Program-made: the position numbers and the translations under genes
Shown: positions 50,189 through 61,241 of the stretch, in pieces
Numbering within the stretch: the first letter of the stretch is position 1
Layout: each line of letters starts with the position of its first letter
Origin: Lysobacter sp. yr284
GTDB lineage: Bacteria > Pseudomonadota > Gammaproteobacteria > Xanthomonadales > Xanthomonadaceae
Reading direction: 5' to 3'
DNA: 64,000 nucleotides
NCBI RefSeq assembly: GCF_900107375.1
Contig: NZ_FNPT01000006.1
Location: forward strand, 306,301-370,300
The notes under the pieces: generated by a model
Database searches by the model: none
What the model was told of the DNA's origin: nothing
Seen by the model: the letters and a program-made list of their open reading frames with translations, nothing else

Positions 50189-50572
50189 TCAGCGCCGGTA
50201 GACCCAGTACCGCGACACCGTGAACCCGACCACGGCCAGGGCCAGTTCGATCACCGGCTTGGCCAGCCACGTCCACTTCAGGCCGGCATGGGTGTCGACC
50301 AGGCTGATCGCCAGGGTGCTGAGCACGGTGCTGCCGATCCACAGGGCGACGAAGCGCCCGAACTGGCGGCGGCCGAGCGCGCTGTCCTCGCTATTGAAGG
50401 TGAAGCGGCCGTTGAGCCAGAACCCCAGCAGCGCGCCGCTGACGCGGCCGGCGAGGTTGGCCGCTTCCACCGGCATGCCCATGTGGCTCAGGCCGACCAT
50501 CATCCCCCAGTCCACGCAGTATTGGATCGCGCCGAAGATCAGGTAGTTGCGACCTTGTCGGGTCAGGCTCAT
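50189..50572 (-). CDS. GtrA-family membrane protein
   Basis: 127 residues, four transmembrane helices. NYLIFGAIQYCVDWGMMVG, ANLAGRVSGALLGFWLNGRF and the ending FTVSRYWVYRR match GtrA, a small flippase-like family that moves lipid-linked sugars for wall or O-antigen glycosylation. No glycosyltransferase is adjacent. ATG 50572 was chosen over a Pro-rich upstream extension. Confidence 0.88.
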   Translation of the reverse strand: MSLTRQGRNYLIFGAIQYCVDWGMMVGLSHMGMPVEAANLAGRVSGALLGFWLNGRFTFNSEDSALGRRQFGRFVALWIGSTVLSTLAISLVDTHAGLKWTWLAKPVIELALAVVGFTVSRYWVYRR

Positions 50573-50964
50573 GGGCGGGGGAGGGCCGGGCGTCAGCGGG
50601 GAATGCGGCATTTTAGTGAAACGCGGCGCGCTGGGGTAAGGCGCAGGTGGCGGACCGGTCAGCTGGGGCTGGGGGTCGCGGCGGCCGCGGGCGATCCGCG
50701 CGGCCGCAGCCGCGAAAACGCCGCGGCGCGCTCGGGTCGCGACCCGAGCCCCGTTCAGCGCGAACCGGCGGACATCGCCACCGCAGCGATGCGGCCATTC
50801 GCGATCGCGCTCGCCGCGGCCGGACTGCCTCGGCCATCGCAGTTCGCGCCGCGGCGGCGTGCGCGCTCAGCGCGTGTGCAGGGTCGTGCGGGCGGCGCTG
50901 CTAAGATTCGGCTCCGACGGGGGGCCCACGTCAAGCAACCGAACAGCTCAGGAAGGTTTCGTAC
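50573..50964. other. Intergenic region upstream of glmU with a 20-bp palindrome
   Basis: About 390 bp between divergent gtrA and glmU, with no supported gene. It contains GCTCGGGTCGCGACCCGAGC (50730-50749), a perfect 20-bp palindrome about 215 bp before glmU, and a possible -10 TAAGAT at 50902 without a convincing -35. Confidence 0.5.
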
Positions 50965-52350
50965 ATGGCTCATGAGTCGATGAACCAGTTGCACATCGTC
51001 ATTCTCGCCGCCGGCGAAGGCAAGCGGATGAAGTCGGCGACCGCCAAGGTGCTGCAGAAGATCGCCGGGCGGCCGATGCTGGCGCACGTGATCGAGACCG
51101 CGCGCGCGCTGCGGCCGGCCGGCATCCACGTCGTCTACGGCCACGGCGGCGAGCAGGTCCGCGCCGCGTTCGCCGGCCAGGACGACCTGCGCTGGAGCGA
51201 GCAGGAGCAGCGTCTGGGCACCGGCCACGCCGTGCAGCAGGCGATGCCGGGCGTGCCGCAGGACGCGCGGGTGCTGGTGCTGTACGGCGACGTGCCGCTG
51301 ATCGCCGCGCCGACCCTGCAACGGCTGCTCGATGCGCCCGGACGGCTGGCGGTGCTGGTCGCCGACCTCGACGACCCGACCGGCTACGGCCGCGTCGTGC
51401 GCGACCCGGAAGGCCGGGTCGGCCGCATCGTCGAGCACAAGGACGCCGACGAGGACCAGCGCACGATCCGCACCGTCAACACCGGCATCCTGGTCGCCGA
51501 CGGCGAACCGCTGCGGCGCTGGCTGGACCGCCTGGGCAACGACAACGCCCAGGGCGAGTACTACCTCACCGACGTGTTCGCCTCCGCCGCGGCCGAGTAC
51601 AACCCGGCCGAGATGGTTCACGTGGAAGACCCGATCGAAGTCGAGGGCGCTAACGACCCGTGGCAGCTGGCCCAGCTGGAGCGCGCGTTCCAGCGCCGCG
51701 CCGCGCGCGCGCTGTGCGTGCAAGGCGCGCGCCTGGCCGATCCGGCGCGCTACGACCAGCGCGGCACGGTGACGGTGGGCCGCGATGTCGAGATCGACGT
51801 CGACGCGATCCTGGAAGGCACGGTCGAACTCGGCGACGGCGTGCGCATCGGCCCGTTCTGCCGGCTCAAGGACGTGCGCCTGGGCGCCGGCACCGAAGTG
51901 CGCGCGCATTGCGACCTCGACGGCGTGGTGGTCGAGGGCGCGGCGCAGATCGGCCCGTACGCGCGCCTGCGCCCGGGCACGGTGCTGGCCGACGGCGCGC
52001 ACGTGGGCAACTTCGTCGAGACCAAGAACGCGCGGGTCGGCGTGGGCAGCAAGGCCAACCATTTGAGCTACCTCGGCGACGCGGTGATCGGCGCGGGCGT
52101 CAACGTCGGCGCCGGCACCATCACCTGCAACTACGACGGGATCAACAAGTGGGTCACCACGATCGAGGACGGCGCCTTCATCGGCTCCAATTCCTCGCTG
52201 GTGGCGCCGGTGACCATCGGCAAGGACGCGACCATCGCCGCCGGTTCGACGATCACCCGGCCGGCGCCGGCCGGCGAGCTGAGCATCGGGCGCGCGCGCC
52301 AGGCGACGGTGGAAGGCTGGAAGCGGCCGGTGAAGAAGCCGAAGGAGTGA
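50965..52350 (+). CDS. glmU: Bifunctional UDP-GlcNAc pyrophosphorylase / GlcN-1-P acetyltransferase
   Basis: 461 residues. The N-terminal uridyltransferase has [28 protein letters not shown] and LYGDVPL. The C-terminal left-handed beta-helix acetyltransferase has [20 protein letters not shown] and NCNYDG-type sequence ([11 protein letters not shown]). It makes UDP-GlcNAc for peptidoglycan and LPS. glmS, two steps earlier in the same pathway, lies 10 kb downstream. ATG 50965 has GGAAGG 8 bp upstream; ATG 50980 is a second choice. Confidence 0.97.
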   Translation: MAHESMNQLHIVILAAGEGKRMKSATAKVLQKIAGRPMLAHVIETARALRPAGIHVVYGHGGEQVRAAFAGQDDLRWSEQEQRLGTGHAVQQAMPGVPQDARVLVLYGDVPLIAAPTLQRLLDAPGRLAVLVADLDDPTGYGRVVRDPEGRVGRIVEHKDADEDQRTIRTVNTGILVADGEPLRRWLDRLGNDNAQGEYYLTDVFASAAAEYNPAEMVHVEDPIEVEGANDPWQLAQLERAFQRRAARALCVQGARLADPARYDQRGTVTVGRDVEIDVDAILEGTVELGDGVRIGPFCRLKDVRLGAGTEVRAHCDLDGVVVEGAAQIGPYARLRPGTVLADGAHVGNFVETKNARVGVGSKANHLSYLGDAVIGAGVNVGAGTITCNYDGINKWVTTIEDGAFIGSNSSLVAPVTIGKDATIAAGSTITRPAPAGELSIGRARQATVEGWKRPVKKPKE

Positions 52351-52457
52351 GGCGCGGGCCGATGTTCCTCTGCGATGAGGGGCGTCGTCCGTTGCGTGAG
52401 TTTCATCGGCGCTGCGGGAGCGGCGCCGGGTGCGAGGGTCGCGTCGGTGTTCGGGGT

Positions 52458-52540
52458 GGCGCGGTCGCGGCTTGCGCCGCTCCTACAAGGGCTGCGGATC
52501 GCGCCTGGCTCGCGGTAGGAGCGGCGCAAGCCGCGACTGC
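52458..52540. repeat. REP-like paired inverted repeat, copy 3
   Basis: Arms 52464-52486 and 52515-52537 are perfectly complementary over 23 bp, with a 28-bp spacer, and match the arms of the copy at 3.06-3.14 kb, including the adjacent AAGGGC. It lies between glmU and the convergent kinase gene. Confidence 0.85.
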
Positions 52541-52626
52541 GACGCCGCACGCGCCGGCGCCCGTGTCGCTCGCCGGTGAATGCGCTCGCCTTCGCTCGCC
52601 CGCGGCCGGTAACGCCGCCGCCGCGG

Positions 52627-53931
52627 TCAGTCCGGCAGCACCATCGACACGCACAACCCGCCGCCCTCGCGGTTGAGCAGGGCGATGCGGCCGCCGTGCG
52701 CTTCGGCGATCTCGCGCGCCAGCGCCAGGCCCAGGCCGGTACCGTTGCGCTTGGTCGAGTAGAACGGCAGCAGCGCGTTGGCCAGCACCGCCTCGTTCAT
52801 GCCGCTGCCGCGGTCGAGCACGTCGATGCGCCACGCGTCGGGCGTGCGCCGCAGCTGCAGGCGCACTTCCTGCGGCGCCGAACCCGATTCGTGCGCGTTC
52901 TTGAGCAGGTTGATCAGGCTCTGCTCCAGCTGCGCCACGTCGACCCGCGCGATCGCCTCGCCCGCCACGCCGTCGTAGCCGAACTCGACCTGGCTGCGCA
53001 GTTGCTGGATGAAGCGCGACCATTCGATCGGCTCCAGCCGCGGCGAGGGCAGTTTGGCGAAGCGGGCGTAGTCGCGGATGAAGCCTTCCAGGTGGCGCGC
53101 GCGTTCCTCGATGGTGGTGAGCGCGGTCGGCAGGCGCTCGTACTGGCCGCGGCGCAGCAGTTCGGCGCCGGAGTGGGCCAGCGAGGCGATCGGCGCCAGC
53201 GAGTTGTTGAGCTCGTGGCTGATCACCCGGATCACTTTCTTCCAGGTCTGCACTTCCTGCCGGCGCAGTTCGGCGGTGAGCTGGCGCAGCAGCACCAACT
53301 CGTGGACGCGGCCGTTGAGGCGGAACATGCGCCGCGACAGGTGGTAGATGTCCTCGTTCTCGACGTCGCCGACGCTGAACATGCCGTCGCCGCCGCGTTC
53401 GAAGGCCTCCTGCATCGGCGCCGGCGCCTCGCGCATGAGTTCGCCGAAGTCCTGGCCTTCCAGGCGCCGGCCCTCGCCGAGCATCTTGCGCGCGGCCAGG
53501 TTGCCCAGCACCACGCGCCGCGAGGGATCCACCAGCAGCATCGCCACCGGCGTGTTCTGCACCATGGTGTCGAGCAGCAGTTCGCGCTGGACCAGGTTCA
53601 AGCGCTGCTCGCGCAGGGCGTCGCCGAGGCGGTTGTGGCTGGCCACCAGCTCGCCGAGGTCGCCGTGGCCGCTCCAGTTGAAGCTGAAGGAATAGTCGCC
53701 GTCGCGATAGCTCGCGACCGAGCCGGCCAGCGCGCGGAACAGCGAGTTCATCGGCGCGAACAAACGGCTCACGTGATAGAACAGCAGCGGCGCCAGCGCC
53801 GCGATCACGATCGGCAGCGCCAGCCACGGCGGCGAGATCTGCCGCGACAGCCACCATGTCGCGGCCGCGCCCACCGCCAGGTAGGCCAGTGCGACCGTGC
53901 CGAACACCAGACTCAAGGGCAGGCGGCGCAT
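52627..53931 (-). CDS. NtrY-like sensor histidine kinase
   Basis: 434 residues. Two N-terminal membrane helices (about 8-28 and 35-53) with almost no periplasmic loop, a HAMP-like segment (about 60-110), a PAS-like domain (about 118-210, VQNTPVAMLLVDPSRRVVLG), HisKA with His in RVISHELNNSLAPI, and HATPase with NLLKNAHESG, DRGSGM and GTGLGLALAREI. It probably senses a membrane or cytoplasmic state. ATG 53931 has GAGGAG upstream and lies 11 bp after the regulator gene, so they are one operon. Confidence 0.93.
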   Translation of the reverse strand: MRRLPLSLVFGTVALAYLAVGAAATWWLSRQISPPWLALPIVIAALAPLLFYHVSRLFAPMNSLFRALAGSVASYRDGDYSFSFNWSGHGDLGELVASHNRLGDALREQRLNLVQRELLLDTMVQNTPVAMLLVDPSRRVVLGNLAARKMLGEGRRLEGQDFGELMREAPAPMQEAFERGGDGMFSVGDVENEDIYHLSRRMFRLNGRVHELVLLRQLTAELRRQEVQTWKKVIRVISHELNNSLAPIASLAHSGAELLRRGQYERLPTALTTIEERARHLEGFIRDYARFAKLPSPRLEPIEWSRFIQQLRSQVEFGYDGVAGEAIARVDVAQLEQSLINLLKNAHESGSAPQEVRLQLRRTPDAWRIDVLDRGSGMNEAVLANALLPFYSTKRNGTGLGLALAREIAEAHGGRIALLNREGGGLCVSMVLPD

Positions 53932-53942
53932 GCTCGCTCTCC

Positions 53943-55307
<1,365 letters not shown>

Positions 55308-55333
55308 GCGGGGCCGTGTGCGGAGGGAGGTGC

Positions 55334-55361
55334 GGAAAGCGCGGGTTGTTGCGCGCTTTCC
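55334..55361. promoter_or_regulatory. Hairpin/dyad in the leader of the sigma-54 regulator gene
   Basis: GGAAAGCGCG (55334-55343) and CGCGCTTTCC (55352-55361) are perfectly complementary with an 8-bp spacer, 27 bp upstream of the regulator's start on the minus strand. No U-run follows. It could be an operator for autoregulation or an attenuating hairpin. Confidence 0.45.
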
Positions 55362-55474
55362 AGGTGCCGAGTATGCCAGCGCGGGTCGGCGCCGGCGTAG
55401 GCCGGAAGGCGCGGGCGCGGGCGCGGCGCGCGGGAGCGATGGCGGCAGCCGCGACGCCATCGCTCCGCGCCGGC

Positions 55475-57340
55475 TCACTTCGCCGTCGTCGCGCCGGCGT
55501 CGCCGGCCTTGGCCGCGGCGATCCATTCGCCGATCCGCGCATCGAGTTCGCTCAACGGCAGCGCGCCGCCGCCGAGCACGCGGTCGTGGAAGGCGCGCAG
55601 GTCGAAGCGCGGGCCGAGTTCGCGCTGCGCCCGCGCGCGCAGTTCGCGGATCTTGAGCTGGCCCATCTTGTAGGCCAGCGCCTGGCCCGGCCAGGCGATG
55701 TAGCGGTCGGTCTCGGCCTGGATGTCGGGTTCCTCCATGTCGGAGTGCTCGCGCATCCACTGCACCATCTGCTCGCGGCTCCAGCGCTTGTAGTGCACGC
55801 CGGTGTCCAGCACCAGGCGGTTGGCGCGGATCAGTTCCTCCGAGAGCCGGCCGAAGTCGCTGTACGGGTCCTGGTAGAGGCCGACGTCCTTGCCCAGTTC
55901 CTCCGAGTACAAGCCCCAGCCTTCGATGAAGGCGAGCTGGCCGAGCAGGGTGCGGAACTTCGGCAGCGCCGGCAGTTCGCGGGCGATGCTCATCTGCAGG
56001 TGATGGCCGGGCACGCCTTCGTGGTAGGCCACCGCCTCGATCCGGGTCAGCAGGCGCTTTTCCGGCTCGCTGGTGTTGACCGTGATCAGGCCCGGGCGCT
56101 TGCCGTCGGGCGTGCCGGCCATGTACTGCGCGGCCGAGGCTTCCTTCTCGCGCCAGGTCTCCACCGCCTGCACCTGCACCTTGGCCTTGGGCAGGGTGCC
56201 GAACAGCTGCGGCAGCTTGGTTTCCATCTGCGCCAGGTATTTGCGGTACTCCTCCACGATCTGTTCGCGCGAGCTGGCGTGGTGCTTGGGATCGGTGGCG
56301 ACGGCCTTGCGCATCGCCTTCAGGTCGGCGTAGCCCAGGCGCCGGGCGATGTCGCTCTGCGCTTGCTCGATGCGCTCCACTTCGCTCAGGCCGAGGCGAT
56401 GGATCTGCTCGGGCGTCGCCTGGGTGGTGGTGTATTCCTCGATCGCGTCGCGGTAGATCGCCTCGCCGTTGGGCAGCGACCACACGCCGTATTGCTCGCG
56501 GCCGTGCGGCGCGTAGTCCTCGCGCACGAACCGGGCGAGTTCGCGGAAGGCCGGGCGCACCTGCTCATCGATGGCCGCGACGATCTCGCCGCGCAGGCGC
56601 TCGCGTTCGGCGGCGGGCACGGTGCCTGGGAATTTCTTCAGCGACGCGGCGAACACGTTGTCGGCGCCGGCCGGCGCGGCCAGGTCGTCGCACTGCTTGG
56701 CGACCTTTTCCAACAGGTAGCGCGGCGGCATCAGTCCGTCCTTGACGCCCTGCCGGGCCACGTCGGTGACCTGTTCGAGCAGCTTGGGCAGGCTGCGCAG
56801 ACGGGTGGCGTAGTCCTGGTACTGGCGCGCGTTGTCGAACGGGAACGCGCTGGCCAGCGCGGCCAGGTTGAGGTGCACGCCGACGAACTGGTCCAGCGGC
56901 ATTTCGTAGGTCTTCAGTTCGTAGCTGCGCAGCGAGCTGCTGAGCCAATCCACCATCAACCGGTGGTTGAGCCGGTCGCCCTCGGCGAAGCCGCGGGTGT
57001 CGATCGCCTCGAACTTGGCCAGCATGGCGCGGTTGCTGCGGTTCATGCGCGCAGCGCCGGCCAGCGAGTAATCCGCCCAGGCGTCGTTGCGGCGATAGTC
57101 GCCGAAGAAGCTGGCCTGCTCGGGCAGTTGCAGCATCAGGTCTTCCCACTGCTCGTCGAGCAGGGCGTTGAAGGCCTTGAGCCGCGCGGCGACGTCGGCG
57201 GCTTGCGCGTCGGCCGCGGCTGCGGGCGCTGGCGCGGGCGCGGCGAATGCGGACAGGCCGGGCGTGGCGGCGAGCGCGGCGGACAGCAGGGCGACGCGCA
57301 GCGCCGGACGCAGGGCGCGGCGGGAAAAGCTTCGGCTCAT
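55475..57340 (-). CDS. Exported DUF885 family hydrolase
   Basis: 621 residues with a signal peptide (about 1-33, LSAALAATPGLSAFAA). Mostly helical DUF885 domain with the metal-site motif YHEGVPGHHLQ (H-E-x4-H type), FIEGWGLYSEEL and WPGQALAYKMGQ, as in zinc-dependent M3/M32-like gluzincins. DUF885 proteins of xanthomonads are often annotated as periplasmic metallo-hydrolases of unknown substrate. It lies between the efflux permease and the two-component system on the same strand, with gaps of 214 and 167 bp, so operon membership is uncertain. Confidence 0.88.
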   Translation of the reverse strand: MSRSFSRRALRPALRVALLSAALAATPGLSAFAAPAPAPAAAADAQAADVAARLKAFNALLDEQWEDLMLQLPEQASFFGDYRRNDAWADYSLAGAARMNRSNRAMLAKFEAIDTRGFAEGDRLNHRLMVDWLSSSLRSYELKTYEMPLDQFVGVHLNLAALASAFPFDNARQYQDYATRLRSLPKLLEQVTDVARQGVKDGLMPPRYLLEKVAKQCDDLAAPAGADNVFAASLKKFPGTVPAAERERLRGEIVAAIDEQVRPAFRELARFVREDYAPHGREQYGVWSLPNGEAIYRDAIEEYTTTQATPEQIHRLGLSEVERIEQAQSDIARRLGYADLKAMRKAVATDPKHHASSREQIVEEYRKYLAQMETKLPQLFGTLPKAKVQVQAVETWREKEASAAQYMAGTPDGKRPGLITVNTSEPEKRLLTRIEAVAYHEGVPGHHLQMSIARELPALPKFRTLLGQLAFIEGWGLYSEELGKDVGLYQDPYSDFGRLSEELIRANRLVLDTGVHYKRWSREQMVQWMREHSDMEEPDIQAETDRYIAWPGQALAYKMGQLKIRELRARAQRELGPRFDLRAFHDRVLGGGALPLSELDARIGEWIAAAKAGDAGATTAK

Positions 57341-57553
57341 GGAAGGCTCCGTGACGAGAACAAGGACGGACAGGGCGCAGCATCCCGGGCCGTCCGGCGC
57401 GGGCGCCGGGCGGAGCGGAAGATCGCGGGGGCGCGCAGGCCGGCAGCTTGCCGCGCCTGCGCGTGTGGCACTACTGACGGGTGCCAGCGGTGCGATGTGA
57501 CACGCCGGCGCCGGGTACGGCGCATGCCTTCGCCGGCGACGGCCGACCGCGGC

Positions 57554-58780
57554 TCAGGCCGCGCGCGTGGCCAACGCCGGCGGCACCATCGCCGCGCGCC
57601 GGGCCGGGCCGTACACCGCCAACTGGCCCAGCAGCCACAGGCTCAGCGCGCCCAGCGGCAGGTACAGCACCGGCAGCCGCGGCAGTTCGTAGTACTTCAT
57701 CAGCAGCAGGTTGATCGCGAACGCGATCACCATGCCCAGCACGATGCCGATGCCGGTCAGCAGGAAGTTCTCGGTCTGGAAGTAGCGCAGGATCTGCCCG
57801 CGGGTGGCGCCGAGCGCGCGGCGCACGCCGATCTGCTTGGTCCGCTGCTGCACCCAGAAGCTGGCCAGGCCGACGATGCCGAGCGCGGTGACGATCAGCA
57901 GCGCCACGCACACCGCGCCGAGCAGCCACACCATCGAGCGGTCGGTGCGGTGGAACTTGTCGGCCATCTCTTCCAGCACGCCGTAGTCTTTGTCGAGGAT
58001 GCGCTGCGGCCCGTTCTTGCTCAGGGTGCGGCCGACGGCCTCCAGCACCTGCTTGCGCTGGGTGGGATCGTTCACCCGGATCAGGTAGAAGCCGTTGTTG
58101 TAGTCCACCCGGCTGGGAAAGATCACCGAGTAATCCGCCGCCGCCGGCCCGGTGAGTTCGTTCGGGCGCAGCAGGTGCTCGATCACGCCGACGATGCGGA
58201 TGCCGTCGGTGCCGCCGTTGTAGAACGGGCGCCCGAGCGGGTCCTGGCCGGGGAACAGCTTCTCGGCCAGCGCCTTGGTGACGATCGCGACCGGGATCGG
58301 CGGCGCGTCGGGCTTGGTGCGCTGGTTGAAATCGACGATCTCGTCTTCGCTGAAGTTGCGCCCGGCGACCAGCTTGGCGCCCAGCGTGTCGAGCAACTGG
58401 GCGTCGGCGAAGAACGTGGTGACGCTGGCGGTTTCCACTTGCTGGCTCGGCTTGGGGCCGATGCCGGAGTTCCAGGCCGAATCGCCGTAGCGCACCTGGT
58501 TGCTGATGGTGGCCGAGCGCACGCCGGGAATCGCGCGCAGCGCTGCCAGGTCGGAGCGGGTCAGCGCGTCGGTTTCGTTGCCGTTGCTGATGTCGCTGAT
58601 GCGCAGCGCCAGCAGTTCCTTCTCGGCCATGCCGCTGGGGCGGTCGAGGCGGGCGATGCGGGTCTGGATCAGGAACAGCGCGTTGCAGATGATCGCGCAG
58701 GTCAGCGCGACTTCGAACACGATCAGCGCGGCGGCGGTCTTGTGCCGGCGCAGGGTGGTCAGGATCGGACGGATGTCCAT
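57554..58780 (-). CDS. MacB-type ABC permease 2
   Basis: 408 residues. One N-terminal membrane helix (about 18-38), a large periplasmic MacB-PCD domain (about 45-280) and three C-terminal helices in the FtsX pattern (VWLLGAVCVALLIVTALGIV and later). The RTKQIGVRRALGATRGQILR coupling loop is typical. It starts 7 bp after permease 1 and forms a heterodimer with it in all likelihood. Confidence 0.92.
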   Translation of the reverse strand: MDIRPILTTLRRHKTAAALIVFEVALTCAIICNALFLIQTRIARLDRPSGMAEKELLALRISDISNGNETDALTRSDLAALRAIPGVRSATISNQVRYGDSAWNSGIGPKPSQQVETASVTTFFADAQLLDTLGAKLVAGRNFSEDEIVDFNQRTKPDAPPIPVAIVTKALAEKLFPGQDPLGRPFYNGGTDGIRIVGVIEHLLRPNELTGPAAADYSVIFPSRVDYNNGFYLIRVNDPTQRKQVLEAVGRTLSKNGPQRILDKDYGVLEEMADKFHRTDRSMVWLLGAVCVALLIVTALGIVGLASFWVQQRTKQIGVRRALGATRGQILRYFQTENFLLTGIGIVLGMVIAFAINLLLMKYYELPRLPVLYLPLGALSLWLLGQLAVYGPARRAAMVPPALATRAA

Positions 58781-58787
58781 GCGGGCC

Positions 58788-60116
58788 TCACTGGCTCTTG
58801 AGCTGGATGGCGGGCGTCACCTGGCAAGCGCGCCAGGCGGGCAGCAGCCCGGCCAGCACGCTGGCGGCAACGGCCAGGACGAAGGTGAAAGCGAGCATGG
58901 CCGGGTCCAGGTGGGCCAGTCCGGAGTAGCTGGTCTGCTGTTGCCGCACCGCCCACAGGCCGAGCTGGGCCAGCAGCAGCCCGAGCAGGCCGCCGGCCAG
59001 GCCGACGCTGCCGGCCTCGGTCAGGCACTGGGCGAAGATCTGGCGGCGGGTGGCGCCGAGCGCGCGGCGTACGCCGATCTCGCCGGAGCGGCGCAGGAAC
59101 TTGGCCAGCAGCAGGCCGACCGTGTTGAGCAGGCACACCGCGAGGAAGCCGAACGCCAGCCACATCTGCAGGCGCACGTCGGCCGGCACCACCCGCTTGT
59201 AGTCGAGCCAGCCCATCAGCGTGTCGAGCTCGGGCGCGGTCGGGCGCACGAAGCGGCCGGCGGCGCGTTGCTGCGCGCTGTAGTTGACCAGGTACTGGCG
59301 GTACGCATCCACCTTCTGCGCCGTGCCCAGCTCGACCCAGTACTGGACCCACGCGCATTCGGCGTTGAGCGAGCGGTTGCCTTCCGGCAAGGCGCTGCTG
59401 TCGCCCCAGCAATCGATGTTGCCTTGCGGATTCATGCGCAGGTCGCGCGAGGTGCTGAACGGCACGAACAAGTCTTCGGGTTCGCCGAAGCCGCGCTGCA
59501 GGGTCAGGTCGTAGAAGTTGGGCTGCGGATGCCAAGACTCGATCACCCCGACCACGCGCAGTTCGTGGTTGTCCACCCACACCGACTTGCCGACGCTGTC
59601 GACGCCGCCGAACAGGCGGTCGTTGAGGGTCTTGCCGAGCACCGCCACGCGCGCGCGGTCGGCGTCTTCCTTGCCGGTCCACGCGGCGCCGTACTTGAAC
59701 GGCACCTTGAACATGGGGAAGAAGTCGGCCGAGGTGAAGCGCGAGTTCTGGCGGAACGCCGGCAGGTTGTCGCGGCGCGGTTCGATCGCCACGTTGCCGG
59801 CGGTCATCAGCGCCTGGCGGTCGGCGCGCGCCTCGCGCAGCAGCGTTTCGGCGTCGAAGCGGGTCATGCTGTCGGATGGCTCGTGGTTGGTCACGTAGCC
59901 GGTCATCGAGCGCGGCTCCAGGCGCGGGTGGAACAGGTTCTGGCTCTGGCCCGGCAGCGGATCGCCGGAGAGCACGTAGAACACGGTCAGGGTGGTCATC
60001 GCCGCGCCGATGCCGAGCGCGATGGCGACCACCATCAGCGCGGTCAGCACCCGGTTGCGCTTGAAGCTGCGCGCGGCGAGCTGCAGGTAGTAGACGAACT
60101 GGCTGTTGCCGGACAT
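58788..60116 (-). CDS. MacB-type ABC permease 1
   Basis: 442 residues with the same layout as its neighbour: N-terminal helix (about 20-45), periplasmic domain with several Trp/Asn-rich loops, three C-terminal helices, coupling loop SGEIGVRRALGATRRQIFAQ. The ATPase is encoded separately, unlike MacB proper, where it is fused. 10 bp separate it from the ATPase gene. Confidence 0.92.
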   Translation of the reverse strand: MSGNSQFVYYLQLAARSFKRNRVLTALMVVAIALGIGAAMTTLTVFYVLSGDPLPGQSQNLFHPRLEPRSMTGYVTNHEPSDSMTRFDAETLLREARADRQALMTAGNVAIEPRRDNLPAFRQNSRFTSADFFPMFKVPFKYGAAWTGKEDADRARVAVLGKTLNDRLFGGVDSVGKSVWVDNHELRVVGVIESWHPQPNFYDLTLQRGFGEPEDLFVPFSTSRDLRMNPQGNIDCWGDSSALPEGNRSLNAECAWVQYWVELGTAQKVDAYRQYLVNYSAQQRAAGRFVRPTAPELDTLMGWLDYKRVVPADVRLQMWLAFGFLAVCLLNTVGLLLAKFLRRSGEIGVRRALGATRRQIFAQCLTEAGSVGLAGGLLGLLLAQLGLWAVRQQQTSYSGLAHLDPAMLAFTFVLAVAASVLAGLLPAWRACQVTPAIQLKSQ

Positions 60117-60126
60117 GGGCGCGGCC

Positions 60127-60849
<723 letters not shown>

Positions 60850-60909
60850 GGCGGTGTCCTTGAAGCGTGGATTGGATGGTCGGGTTGGGCAAACGGCTGG
60901 CGCGGCCTT

Positions 60910-61000
60910 CGGGACGTCATCCCCGCGAAGGCGGGAATCCAGAGACTTCGACGTCATGCATCGATGAAGCCCTGGACTCGCGCCTTCGCGGGGATGGCGT
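60910..61000. repeat. Inverted repeat inside the efflux operon
   Basis: GTCATCCCCGCGAAGGCGGG (60916-60935, continuing to AATCCAGAG) faces a near-complement ending GCCTTCGCGGGGATGGC (about 60971-60998). It is the common ATTCCCGCCTTCGCGGGGAT element. It lies between the small-protein gene and the ATPase gene and could uncouple their expression. Confidence 0.78.
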
Positions 61001-61029
61001 GCTGGCGGGCGCGCGGCATTGGGCGCGCT

Positions 61030-61239
61030 TCAACGCACCGAGAACAGCGGCAGCGCGATCGCGGCGGCGAAGCGCAGGCGGCTGCGCTTGGGCGCGGCGG
61101 TGGCGGCGTTGGCGCTGTCGGCGCGCTCGCCGTCGTGGTTGAAGTCGATCAGCTGATGCAGGCGCAGCGGCACCGCATCGGTCAGGTCCTGGGCGTTCCA
61201 GTGCGGGGCGAAGTCGTAGGCGTTGTTGGCGGCGTTCAT
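61030..61239 (-). CDS. Small protein of the efflux operon, 69 aa
   Basis: Reads MNAANNAYDFAPHWNAQDLT and further PLRLHQLIDFNHDGERADS, with a basic/hydrophobic end (KRSRLRFAAAIALPLFSVR). Begins 2 bp after the HlyD stop with GGAG 7 bp upstream, so it is very probably translated. No family recognised and no signal peptide. It may be a regulatory or assembly factor of the pump, or a recent orphan. Confidence 0.6.
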   Translation of the reverse strand: MNAANNAYDFAPHWNAQDLTDAVPLRLHQLIDFNHDGERADSANAATAAPKRSRLRFAAAIALPLFSVR

Positions 61240-61241
61240 GA

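Noticed and set aside
55316..58801. An 1,161-codon open frame on the plus strand, antisense to the DUF885 and permease genes
   Set aside because: In this GC-rich DNA the antisense frame lacks stops because of codon bias. The translation is His/Gln/Arg/Gly-rich without any domain, and the opposite strand holds clear families.
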